A DNA stretch of 54,531 bases from CAYYJS01 sp964472315 (GTDB lineage: Bacteria; Verrucomicrobiota; Kiritimatiellia; UBA8416), in NCBI GenBank assembly GCA_964472315.1, contig CAYYJS010000021.1, positions 1 to 54,531 of the forward strand. Reading direction: 5' to 3'. How positions within the stretch are numbered: the stretch's first letter is position 1; every line of letters begins with the position of its first letter. A program made the translations under genes and the position numbers. Positions 23,255-32,053 of the stretch are shown one piece after another. Below the pieces are notes generated by a model. The model was not told the DNA's origin and ran no database searches. It saw nothing but the letters and a program-made list of their open reading frames with translations.

Positions 23255-24847
23255 ATGCACTTAACCTATCTCCGAATCTCCGTCCGCTTTCTGCTGGACG
23301 AGTTCCATGGGCGCGGCGATCAGGACGATCCCGAGTGGCCGCCCTCGCCGCTGCGCCTCTTCCAATTGCTGGTCAACGCCTCCGCCCGGCAAAACGGAGC
23401 GGATGCCACCGCTAGCATCGAGTGGCTTGAACGCCAGCCGCCGCCAACCATCGTCGCCACGCAGCCAGACGAGGTACAACCGCGCTACGGATTTAAGAGC
23501 TTTGTTCCCGACAATGTCGGCGACCTCGTGGCAAAGTCATGGTCCGGGAATAAAGACAACGACATATCCAACTACCGCACCGCGAAACAAATCCGCGCCA
23601 CGCGTTTGCGGGAGAACGCCGTTGTGCATTACCTCTGGCCGTTCGACGATCCCCCGCCAGCCGGGTTGTCTGACTTCAAGCGAATGGCCGGTGCCATCTC
23701 CGCCTTCGGCTGGGGCATCGATATGGCCGTCGCGGACGCCGCGATCATCTCCCAAGAGGAGGTTGGTACGCTGGCTGGCGAACGCTGGCTCCCATTGGAT
23801 ACTGGTGGCGGCGTCTCTCTACGCGTGCCAATCGAAGGAACTCTCGCGGATTGTCGCACGCGGTACGAGGCATTCCTCAACCGCATCAGCCTTGAGAAAG
23901 ATGCCGTTTTCAAGCCCGTCCCTCCGCCAGCGGCGTTCGCCACAGCCGACTACCGCAAGTCATCCGAAATGGCCAAGCCGCCCTTCGCCATCTTCGCGCT
24001 CCGTAAGCTCGACGACAGCGGCTACGCGGTCTTCGCCACTGCCCGCAACGGATTGCCTCTCGGCGGGATGCTACGCCATTGCGCCGCGCAACTCGCGCCG
24101 CAGATGGGCTGGGACGCGAAGCGCGTCGCGGAATTCGTGCTCGGCCACGGAGAACTTCTCGGCGAGTCACACATGCCCGTCGATGGCCCGCGCCTCGTCC
24201 TTATCCCGCTCCCCTCGGTCGAATGGCGAGGCGACAGCAAAGGCCAGACGATCGGCCCGATCCGCCGCGTCCTCGTGACGGTCAAGGGTGACGTTCTCGC
24301 GTCCGAGTTCAGTGCCCTTGTCCGTGCGTTGGAGGGTGCCGAGCTAATCGACGAAAAGACGCAGCAGCCTGTCGCTTTTCTGCGACGGCTGTCTGCCCAC
24401 GATGGCGCGATTGCAGGCTATTGCGCGGAAGCCAGAGAATGGGTTTCCGTCACGCCCGTGATTCTTCCCGGCCATGACGACCGCGGGAAGTTACGTCAGA
24501 AACTATCGTCCGGGACGCTCACGCCGGAGGAGAAGGCCGACGTCGTTCTCAAGTTGGAAGCCCGCATCGAGTGCCTTCTGCGCAAAGCCCTTCGGCAGGC
24601 CGGCCTTCCGGATGAAGTGGCGAACCACGCAAGCCTGAGCTGGCGTGGCGTGGGGTTCGTCCCTGGCGTCGGCTTAGCCACGGATTACGCTGTACCTGAC
24701 CAGCACCGCCGTTTCCGCCGCGTGCACTGCCGTCTGATCTTTGAGAAGGCCGTCCGCGGCCCTATCTGCATAGGTGGGGGGCGCTTTCTCGGCCTGGGCA
24801 TCTTCGCCGCCGTGTCGGACGACCGCCATGCCCGGCCAGGAAAGTAG
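23255..24847 (+). CDS. csb2: Csb2, Cas5-Cas6 fusion (I-U/I-G)
   Basis: GSU0054-type protein of 530 residues joining a Cas5-like N-terminus ('FLLDEFHGRG', 'EWPPSPLRLFQLLVNAS') to a Cas6-like C-terminus, thought to bind the crRNA 5' handle and to cut pre-crRNA at the repeat. The C-terminal glycine-rich loop 'GPICIGGGRFLGLGIFA' is typical of Cas6/Cas5 RNA-binding ends. Cutting at the array's repeats should leave the eight-base handle ATTGAAGC. It is the last gene of the lower-GC effector cassette; similarity to a second, broken csb2 resumes 190 bp downstream. Confidence 0.9.
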   Translation: MHLTYLRISVRFLLDEFHGRGDQDDPEWPPSPLRLFQLLVNASARQNGADATASIEWLERQPPPTIVATQPDEVQPRYGFKSFVPDNVGDLVAKSWSGNKDNDISNYRTAKQIRATRLRENAVVHYLWPFDDPPPAGLSDFKRMAGAISAFGWGIDMAVADAAIISQEEVGTLAGERWLPLDTGGGVSLRVPIEGTLADCRTRYEAFLNRISLEKDAVFKPVPPPAAFATADYRKSSEMAKPPFAIFALRKLDDSGYAVFATARNGLPLGGMLRHCAAQLAPQMGWDAKRVAEFVLGHGELLGESHMPVDGPRLVLIPLPSVEWRGDSKGQTIGPIRRVLVTVKGDVLASEFSALVRALEGAELIDEKTQQPVAFLRRLSAHDGAIAGYCAEAREWVSVTPVILPGHDDRGKLRQKLSSGTLTPEEKADVVLKLEARIECLLRKALRQAGLPDEVANHASLSWRGVGFVPGVGLATDYAVPDQHRRFRRVHCRLIFEKAVRGPICIGGGRFLGLGIFAAVSDDRHARPGK

Positions 24848-25037
24848 TTCCCATGAATCCAACATGTACAACAGCCGCCGATATATCGCTCCTCCCGATC
24901 CAACCCATGTCCAATGTCCGGGGTACGCGAACGCGCGGTGCAGCACCCTCGGCGCAGTCAGCTTCCACCATATGCTCGCTCGTTCCGCCGCGGAAGGCCT
25001 CCACCCCGGCGTCGGCATCGCAACTGCGGGGGTGCTC
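24848..25037. other. unassigned sequence between csb2 copies
   Basis: 190 bp that I cannot assign. An open frame runs through it into the csb2 remnant, but the upstream residues do not resemble Csb2. It probably contains the 3' junction of the inserted effector cassette. Confidence 0.3.
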
Positions 25038-25370
25038 ATGCACCTTACGCCGGCATTCCTCGTCCCCCGCCACCGCAAGCGCACCGGCAAGAACTCGCTG
25101 GAGGGTCAGGTGCGGGCGGAATGTGCGAGCCGGGGTCTGCCCGCGCCGGCGTGCGTGGAGGAACTGCCGCGGGAATGGCTTGTTGAGCGCCGGTTTCTCG
25201 AGTTCATCCGTTCGCGCCGCGAAAAGGCGCCGCCCCAGACGCGGCCGTTCGGGTTGCGGCTCACGTTTGCCGAGCCGGTTTCCGGGCCGCTGTGCCTTGG
25301 GTATGCCGCGCATTTCGGGTTGGGCGTGTTTGCGGCCGTGGCAGCGGGGGGACCTTCGGTTCGTCCGTAG
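25038..25370 (+). pseudogene. C-terminal remnant of a second csb2
   Basis: About 110 codons matching the C-terminus of Csb2 only. 'MHLTPAFLVPRHRKRTGKNS' corresponds to 'VSVTPVILPGHDDRGK' in the intact gene, and 'LRLTFAEPVSGPLCLGYAAHFGLGVFAAV' (quoted across two halves of the motif) corresponds to its C-terminal RNA-binding loop region. The N-terminal Cas5 part is missing. GC is host-like (43 of 60 at 25201-25260). It is distinct in sequence from the intact csb2, so it is not a simple duplication of it; it looks like the 3' end of an older effector operon. Confidence 0.72.
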
Positions 25371-25498
25371 GACTCCCTACGGTCCGCCAAGATGAGATGA
25401 TGCAGGCCGCCGGGAAGGAACGGTGCAGGCCGCCGGGGCGAGACGATGCGGTGTCCGGCGGACGTAGCGAGTCGCGTGGAGGAAAGGAGCATGAACGG

Positions 25499-26440
25499 AT
25501 GCGCTACGAGACCGAGCGCGTGTTGGCAGCACGCATAAAAGCGCTGGGCGAAAGCGCCGATTCGGCGGTTTTCGCGGAGGTGGCGGGGTTTTGCGCCTCG
25601 CCTTCGCCGCTGGTGCGGCGGTTGGCGGCATCCGCGCTCGGCAAGCTTGCCGGAGTGGTGGATTCCGGGGCCGCCGTGGACCTGCTGCTGCCGATGCTTG
25701 CGGACGTCCATCCGCAGGTCCGCCAGTATGCCGCGAAAGCGCTGGGTGCCTATGGCACCGCGGCCGGGAAGTCCCTGTCTGTTCTGCGCGACATGCTGCG
25801 TAATCCCGCGGAACCGGCCTATGTGAAGCGCACGGTGACCGCCGCCGGGCTGGCCATCAAGACCGCGCAGGACATCGCCGCCAAGGATGCGGTCCATACC
25901 TGCCGTCGGTGCGGTCGTGTCGTGGCGCCGGACGAATACGCACGCAGTTGGCGCTTTTTCGAGCGCACGCTTTGCGACGTGTGCTTCGATCGGACCTGCA
26001 CCGAGCGCCGCAACAAGGAGACCCGGATCGAAGACCAGAAGCATATTCGCACCGTGGACGGCACGCTGGTACAGTCCGACGGCGAACGACGGATCGCCGA
26101 ATGGCTTGCATCCAACCGCATCGCCTACCGCTATGACGCCCGCCTGCGGATCATCGAGGGGTTTCAGATACGCCCGGACTTCTATCTGCCCGAGTACGAC
26201 GTCTACATCGAGTATTGGGGCATGGATACCCCGCGGTACAAGGCCGGTATGTTCCTGAAGCAGGACCTCTACATGCACGCCGGTAAGCGCCTCCTTTCCC
26301 TCTACCCGGAAGACAAGACCCGCCTCGACTCCGTCTTGCGCGACAAACTCTCCCGCTACGTCCGCGTTTCGGATGAAACGGACTGTGTGGCGTCCGCGAA
26401 ACCGAACGCAGCGGCGGCGCCTGCTGTACCGGAGCCATAG
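25499..26440 (+). CDS. HEAT-repeat, zinc-ribbon, PD-(D/E)XK nuclease in cas operon
   Basis: Protein of 313 residues with three parts. Residues 20-125 form HEAT-like helices ('VRRLAASALGKLAG', 'VRQYAAKALGAYG'). Residues 130-168 form a zinc ribbon with Cys135/138 and Cys159/162. The C-terminal part (about 190-285) is a PD-(D/E)XK nuclease of the helicase-associated type: Glu196 in 'SDGERRIAEWL', Asp227 in 'IRPDFYLPEYDVYIEYWG', Glu238, and a later 'LYPED'. The usual catalytic Lys after Glu238 is absent (Glu-Tyr-Trp); Lys248 or Lys254 could substitute. ATG 25499 has AAGGAG nine bases upstream. It ends five bases before cas4-cas1, so it is cotranscribed with the adaptation genes. A role in spacer capture, primed adaptation or interference is inference; I know no standard I-U gene of this architecture. 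Confidence 0.78.
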   Translation: MRYETERVLAARIKALGESADSAVFAEVAGFCASPSPLVRRLAASALGKLAGVVDSGAAVDLLLPMLADVHPQVRQYAAKALGAYGTAAGKSLSVLRDMLRNPAEPAYVKRTVTAAGLAIKTAQDIAAKDAVHTCRRCGRVVAPDEYARSWRFFERTLCDVCFDRTCTERRNKETRIEDQKHIRTVDGTLVQSDGERRIAEWLASNRIAYRYDARLRIIEGFQIRPDFYLPEYDVYIEYWGMDTPRYKAGMFLKQDLYMHAGKRLLSLYPEDKTRLDSVLRDKLSRYVRVSDETDCVASAKPNAAAAPAVPEP

Positions 26441-26445
26441 CCCCC

Positions 26446-28125
26446 ATGTATACGCCACCCGCCACGCCCGTCGCCGAACTTCTACCCGTACGGATGCTGA
26501 ACGAGTATGCCTACTGCCCGCGGCTCTTCCACCTGATGTACGCCGATAGTCGCTGGGACGGCAACTTCTACACCGATGAGGGCCGTTCCGTGCACCAGCG
26601 GGTCGATGGGGAGGACGATGTGCTGCCGCCGCCGACGGAGGGCGGCGACGAGCCGCCGGCGGTGTCTCGCAGCGTCATGCTGTCGAGCGAGCTGCTGGGA
26701 CTGATCGGCAAACTCGACGTGGTCGAGACGGAGGGCGGCGGAGCCGTCCCGGTCGACACGAAGCGCGGCAAGCCGCCCGATACGCCGGAGCATTGCTATG
26801 AACCGGAGCGCGTGCAGTTGATGGCGCAGGGACTGCTGCTGCGCGAACATGGCTATACGGTCACGTTCGGCGAACTGTACTTCGCCGCGGCACGGAAGCG
26901 CGTGCGCGTGGAGTTCTCTCCGGACCTCGAGTTGCGGACGCGGCAGTTGCTGCGCGAGGCACGTGACGCGGCGCTGCGCACCGAGTTGCCACCACCGCTG
27001 GAGGAGAGTCCCAAGTGCTGGGGCTGTTCGCTGAACGGAATCTGTCTGCCCGACGAGACGCGGCTGCTCGCGGATGCCGATACGCCGCCGACGGATGTCC
27101 GTCGGCTGTATCCGGCGCGCGACGACGCGCTGCCGCTGTACGTCCAGGAACAGGGCGCACGTGTCGGAAAGCAGGGTGAGGGGCTTGCCGTGACGAAAGG
27201 CGGCGCCGAGCTTGGGCACTATCCGCTGAAAGACGTGTCGCAGCTCGTTCTGTGCGGCAATATCGGCATCAGCGCGCAGGCGCTGCACATGCTCTGCGAA
27301 CGCGGCGTCCCCACGGCGCACCTGTCGATGGGCGGCTGGTTTTATGGCATCACGAACGGGATGGGGCTGCGCAACGCCTATGACCGCGCCGCCCAGTTCG
27401 CGGCCGCCGCCGACGAAGGTCGGCGTCTCAACTTCGCGATCGAAACCGTACGTGCCAAGGGCTTGAACCAGCGGACGCTGCTGCGGCGCAATGCCGGTGC
27501 GGAGGCGCGCGAGGCCTTGCGCGCGATGCGGCGGGAATTGCGCCGCGTGCCGGTGGCCGGCTGTTGCGAGTCGTTGCTGGGTATCGAGGGCACCGTGGCG
27601 GCGGCCTACTTCGGGGCGTGGCCCCGCATGATCCGCGACGAGGCGATCCGCGAGGCGTTCGGTTTTCACGACCGGAACCGCCGTCCGCCGCGCGATCCGA
27701 TCAATGCGTTGCTGTCTTTCGGTTACGCCGTGCTGGCCAAGGAATGCACCGTTGCGCTGTTGGGCGAAGGTCTCGATCCGTGGTGGGGACTGTACCATCG
27801 GCCCCGCCATGGCCGTCCGGCTCTGGCGCTTGACCTGATGGAGGAGTTTCGGCCGCTCGTCGTCGACAGCGCGGTCCTGACGGCCGTCAACACCGGCATG
27901 GTGGCGTCCGGCGACTTCGAAACCGGCGCAAACGGATGCGCCATGAAAGCGGTGGCGCGGAAGGCGTTTCTCAAAGCCTATGAGATGCGGCTGGACCAGC
28001 TCGTGACCCATCCGATTTTCGACTACCGCTGTTCATGGCGGGCCGTGATTCGGCTGCAGGCCAAGCTTCTGGCCAAGTGGCTGCGCGGCGACATACCGAA
28101 GTACATCGGGATTACCACGAGGTGA
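26446..28125 (+). CDS. cas4-cas1: Cas4-Cas1 fusion
   Basis: Adaptation protein of 559 residues, the fusion usual in type I-U/I-G. The Cas4 part (1-about 210) has the Fe-S cysteines Cys24 ('EYAYCPRLFHL') and Cys191/194/200 ('CWGCSLNGIC'), and nuclease residues Asp91 ('GKLDVVE') and Asp104/Lys106 ('VDTKRG'); it trims prespacers and selects the PAM end. The Cas1 part has Glu381 ('LLGIEGTVA'), His451 ('GLYHRPRHG') and 'LDLMEEFRPLVVD' as integrase residues. All appear intact, so spacer acquisition should work. It is followed by cas2 after three bases. Confidence 0.96.
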   Translation: MYTPPATPVAELLPVRMLNEYAYCPRLFHLMYADSRWDGNFYTDEGRSVHQRVDGEDDVLPPPTEGGDEPPAVSRSVMLSSELLGLIGKLDVVETEGGGAVPVDTKRGKPPDTPEHCYEPERVQLMAQGLLLREHGYTVTFGELYFAAARKRVRVEFSPDLELRTRQLLREARDAALRTELPPPLEESPKCWGCSLNGICLPDETRLLADADTPPTDVRRLYPARDDALPLYVQEQGARVGKQGEGLAVTKGGAELGHYPLKDVSQLVLCGNIGISAQALHMLCERGVPTAHLSMGGWFYGITNGMGLRNAYDRAAQFAAAADEGRRLNFAIETVRAKGLNQRTLLRRNAGAEAREALRAMRRELRRVPVAGCCESLLGIEGTVAAAYFGAWPRMIRDEAIREAFGFHDRNRRPPRDPINALLSFGYAVLAKECTVALLGEGLDPWWGLYHRPRHGRPALALDLMEEFRPLVVDSAVLTAVNTGMVASGDFETGANGCAMKAVARKAFLKAYEMRLDQLVTHPIFDYRCSWRAVIRLQAKLLAKWLRGDIPKYIGITTR

Positions 28126-28128
28126 GGG

Positions 28129-28422
28129 GTGGCACGTCGTTTCGTACTCGTCAGCTATGATGTCGCCAGCGATCGCCGCCGGAACCGCGTCGCCAAGACC
28201 CTGCGCGATTACGGCGACCGGATCCAGTACAGCGTCTTCTGCTGTCAGGTGAATGCACGCGAGTTCCTGCGTCTGAAAAACCTGCTTCAGGAACGCGTGG
28301 ATCGGGATGATGACCGCATCCTGTTCGTCGATGTCGGCGAAGTCAAGGGACAGAAACCGGCGCCGGAAGTCAGCTATCTTGGGCAGGCATGGGTGCCGGA
28401 GGAGCGCTCGCAGATCGTTTGA
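28129..28422 (+). CDS. cas2: Cas2 adaptation protein
   Basis: Protein of 97 residues with a ferredoxin-like fold that bridges the Cas1 dimers during spacer integration. 'LVSYDVASDRRRNRVAKTL' carries the conserved Asp11, and 'YSVFCCQVNAREFLRLKNLL' is the second family stretch. GTG start with GAGGTGA a few bases upstream, directly after cas4-cas1. It is the last cas gene; the leader starts at once after its stop. Confidence 0.95.
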   Translation: MARRFVLVSYDVASDRRRNRVAKTLRDYGDRIQYSVFCCQVNAREFLRLKNLLQERVDRDDDRILFVDVGEVKGQKPAPEVSYLGQAWVPEERSQIV

Positions 28423-28610
28423 CGACATTTTTCGAGCGGTGCAGTGGTTCGAAAAACGCGGGCGCCGCTCGATGTCTTTGACAACCGAATAGTTGCGACA
28501 AGAAAGCGGTCCCTCGCACCGTGCATCGCGGGCGCCTGCACGCCATCGCAACCCGCCACTCGAAAAGGCTTGCGTAATCCCCTTATCCGCAGTTCATTAC
28601 GCAGGTGACT
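28423..28610 (+). promoter_or_regulatory. CRISPR leader
   Basis: 188 bp between cas2 and the first repeat. It has an inverted repeat TTTTTCGA (28428-28435) / TCGAAAAA (28449-28456) right after cas2, a TTGACA box (28478-28483) without a convincing -10, and a second inverted repeat TGCGTAAT (28571-28578) / ATTACGCA (28596-28603) ending seven bases before the array. Position, and the intact first repeat here against a decayed last repeat at the far end, mark this as the leader. Confidence 0.75.
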
Positions 28611-31600
28611 ATCTCCGCACCTTCATCGGTGCGGCCCCATTGAAGCCTATCTATCCCCTTGTTCGCCGGCGTCAGGGGTTGGATCTCCGCACCTTCATCG
28701 GTGCGGCCCCATTGAAGCAGGGGGAAGCATACGCAAACCAGTAACGGCGTCGCATATTATCTCCGCACCTTCATCGGTGCGGCCCCATTGAAGCCTCCTT
28801 GCATTGCGGGCACGTTCGGCTTGCTTGTGTTTATCTCCGCACCTTCATCGGTGCGGCCCCATTGAAGCAGGTCTTCCCCGAACCCGCACCCAAGCCCCCA
28901 CTGAGCATCTCCGCACCTTCATCGGTGCGGCCCCATTGAAGCGGGTTTCGGGATTTGCCCGCGACGCGCGTGCCTATATCTCCGCACCTTCATCGGTGCG
29001 GCCCCATTGAAGCGCAATGCTGTCGCGGTGCGCAACGGCCGCTTTCCATATCTCCGCACCTTCATCGGTGCGGCCCCATTGAAGCTCGTCTGGTTCGCAG
29101 TCTCCCAATCTCCGAGGTGGTTCGATCTCCGCACCTTCATCGGTGCGGCCCCATTGAAGCGCTCCCGTACCCAGCGCCTCGCTACTGCCCAGCAAATCTC
29201 CGCACCTTCATCGGTGCGGCCCCATTGAAGCTGGCGGCGATTGAAGCCGCCGCCGCATGGCCGGGAATGGTATCTCCGCACCTTCATCGGTGCGGCCCCA
29301 TTGAAGCTACGGCAGATAGAGCCAACCCGGCACGAACGCGCCAGATCTCCGCACCTTCATCGGTGCGGCCCCATTGAAGCAGCCGGTACACGCGGTAGTA
29401 CGGTTGCGCGGGCGTCACTATCTCCGCACCTTCATCGGTGCGGCCCCATTGAAGCACGGGTGCCGCGCCAATCCTTGCTCACGCCTCCCCCTACATCTCC
29501 GCACCTTCATCGGTGCGGCCCCATTGAAGCGCACGTATCACACAGCGCATCCCACCGCGCGGCCCATATCTCCGCACCTTCATCGGTGCGGCCCCATTGA
29601 AGCCACGTCGCCATCTCCGCACCTCCTGTTTGTATTACAATCTCCGCACCTTCATCGGTGCGGCCCCATTGAAGCTGCCGGAGCATTCGCGCCGGGTGCG
29701 AGTCCCACGGCGCATCTCCGCACCTTCATCGGTGCGGCCCCATTGAAGCGTGACGCCGGCTACAATCCAGACCAGTTGAGTCGCGATCTCCGCACCTTCA
29801 TCGGTGCGGCCCCATTGAAGCCGCAGACAGAGATAGCGCGAATGGCGCGCAGACGACATCTCCGCACCTTCATCGGTGCGGCCCCATTGAAGCTCGTCCT
29901 GATGCGTCGCCTCGCTGGCGTAGTCGGTCTATCTCCGCACCTTCATCGGTGCGGCCCCATTGAAGCTCCAACAGCAGGATGCGGTTGGGGTTGAAAGCGC
30001 GCATCTCCGCACCTTCATCGGTGCGGCCCCATTGAAGCGCTTTCGGGTTCGCTCGATGGGGCGGAAGTTCTCCGTTATCTCCGCACCTTCATCGGTGCGG
30101 CCCCATTGAAGCGGGTGGTACTGCCCGACCTGCGAACGCTCCGTGCAAATCTCCGCACCTTCATCGGTGCGGCCCCATTGAAGCATCAAGCCCGCACACG
30201 CTAGCCATGACATCGAAGCCGAATCTCCGCACCTTCATCGGTGCGGCCCCATTGAAGCGCGACGTTCGTGTGCCACACCGGGAGCCGCGCATGCCATCTC
30301 CGCACCTTCATCGGTGCGGCCCCATTGAAGCCAATACCCCGGCCGACATTCCAAACCGCCGTGCCCAATCTCCGCACCTTCATCGGTGCGGCCCCATTGA
30401 AGCCTTGTTGGCGGCACTCACGAGTTGCCCCACTGCACCGTATCTCCGCACCTTCATCGGTGCGGCCCCATTGAAGCAAGCGCATGGCGGTCTTGTAGTG
30501 GACATCGGGGCAGTTATCTCCGCACCTTCATCGGTGCGGCCCCATTGAAGCCAAGTAACGCATCCACGCGCCACGCCCCCCACCAGCAAAATCTCCGCAC
30601 CTTCATCGGTGCGGCCCCATTGAAGCAGCAACGCGCAGTCGATATAGCATCCGAGTTCTAAATCTCCGCACCTTCATCGGTGCGGCCCCATTGAAGCGAT
30701 TGCCCTGCTCGACGACGTACAGGACCGGCAGACATCTCCGCACCTTCATCGGTGCGGCCCCATTGAAGCACGCCGATGGCGATGGCGTGGAGAGGACAGG
30801 ACGGGAATCTCCGCACCTTCATCGGTGCGGCCCCATTGAAGCCAGCGGCTTTGTCGGCCGTCGATCAAAGCTGAGTCTGCAATCTCCGCACCTTCATCGG
30901 TGCGGCCCCATTGAAGCCGCACCACGAACGGCGCGGCCCAGAGACCGAGACCGACATCTCCGCACCTTCATCGGTGCGGCCCCATTGAAGCACTGGTGGC
31001 TTAACGGTGGGCTATCTTCGGCGTCAAATCTCCGCACCTTCATCGGTGCGGCCCCATTGAAGCAACGAGATGGTCGCGGCATCGAAAGCGGCATCGGCGA
31101 CATCTCCGCACCTTCATCGGTGCGGCCCCATTGAAGCCTACCCTTGCCGACCACCCTTATCCACTCCTTGACCTATCTCCGCACCTTCATCGGTGCGGCC
31201 CCATTGAAGCAACCTTCCAATCGGGGCGAACAAAATCGCTGAATGGTATCTCCGCACCTTCATCGGTGCGGCCCCATTGAAGCCGGCTGGTCCTGACTAC
31301 CGCTATGGCGACAACCTGACAGATCTCCGCACCTTCATCGGTGCGGCCCCATTGAAGCGTGCACACGACATAGTCATGCTGCGGCGTATACAGCAATCTC
31401 CGCACCTTCATCGGTGCGGCCCCATTGAAGCACCAACCCGCCGCGCGCCATTCAGCAGGAGTTGTTATCTCCGCACCTTCATCGGTGCGGCCCCATTGAA
31501 GCAGCAACGTTCCCGTCAGCGCTCCGCGTCGTAACTGCATCTCCGCACCTTCATCGGTGCGGCCCCATTGAAGCTGGCGCCCGTCTCGGAGATACGGGCG

Positions 31601-31647
31601 TACTGGGAAGTATCTCCGTACCTTCATCGGTGCGGCTCCAATGGAGC
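28611..31647 (+). CRISPR. type I-U/I-G CRISPR array, 42 repeats and 41 spacers
   Basis: Repeats of 36 bp start at 28611, 28683, 28759 and so on to 31612; I counted 42. The repeat begins ATCTCCGCACCTTCATCG and ends CCCATTGAAGC, with an internal stem CCGCACC / GGTGCGG around a six-base loop. Repeats 1-41 look identical; repeat 42 (31612-31647) differs at one base in the stem and several in the last 12, marking the leader-distal end. Spacers are 35-40 bp and I saw no duplicates. Processing by Csb2 should leave ATTGAAGC as the crRNA 5' handle. The cas genes lie upstream in the same direction. Confidence 0.99.
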
Positions 31648-31682
31648 AACTCGTGACAAAACGTCACGACTTCACTGCCCTC

Positions 31683-31718
31683 ATCTTCGCACCTTCAAAG
31701 GCGACGTTTGACTTGTCG
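31683..31718 (+). repeat. strongly decayed 43rd CRISPR repeat
   Basis: ATCTTCGCACCTTCAAAGG matches the first 19 bases of the repeat except at three positions and starts 35 bases after repeat 42, exactly one spacer length. The 3' half has lost similarity. It is an old array end. Confidence 0.6.
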
Positions 31719-31830
31719 TTGGGGACGTGCCGCCGTATATGTGTCCGGGTGAGCATGCGCTTACGGATGGGCGGCTTGTCGGGCGGTGCGTCCATTCCCA
31801 ACCAGCGCCGAAGGAGGATGACCGGCAATC

Positions 31831-32049
31831 ATGAAAATCCCAGGTGGTTTGACGACACCGGATGCGATACTCCGTGTGGCGCTGAGCAAGGAAGAACAGG
31901 CGCGCGATTTCTACGCGGAGCTTGAGACGGTCTGCGCCGTCGATTTCGTGAAGGAACTCCTGCTGACACTCCAGAACGAGGAGTCCAAGCATGTCCGCAT
32001 GATCCGCGATATGCTCGGACGCCTTGACGCGGGCCGCAAGCTCGCTTGA
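31831..32049 (+). CDS. small rubrerythrin/ferritin-like protein
   Basis: Protein of 72 residues with the two-helix pattern of rubrerythrin-type ferritin-like domains: 'LSKEEQARDFYAELETV' (first helix, Glu ligands) and 'LLLTLQNEESKHVRMIRDML' with the ExxH ligand pair. Only half of a four-helix bundle is encoded, so it would have to dimerise to form a di-iron site, as encapsulated ferritin-like proteins do. AAGGAGG lies 13 bases before the ATG, a slightly long spacing. It starts 113 bp after the decayed last repeat and converges with the protease gene four bases away. The function is likely redox or iron handling; no link with CRISPR is implied. Confidence 0.6.
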   Translation: MKIPGGLTTPDAILRVALSKEEQARDFYAELETVCAVDFVKELLLTLQNEESKHVRMIRDMLGRLDAGRKLA

Positions 32050-32053
32050 ACGC

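Noticed and set aside
28423..28610. Tail of the array (after 31647) as the leader instead
   Set aside because: Repeats decay at that end and the cas genes lie at the other; both point to the leader at 28423-28610.
28493..31656. Many open frames across the array encoding repeats of 'LRTFIGAAPLK' or 'LQWGRTDEGAEI'
   Set aside because: They are translations of the 36-bp CRISPR repeat on both strands, not genes.
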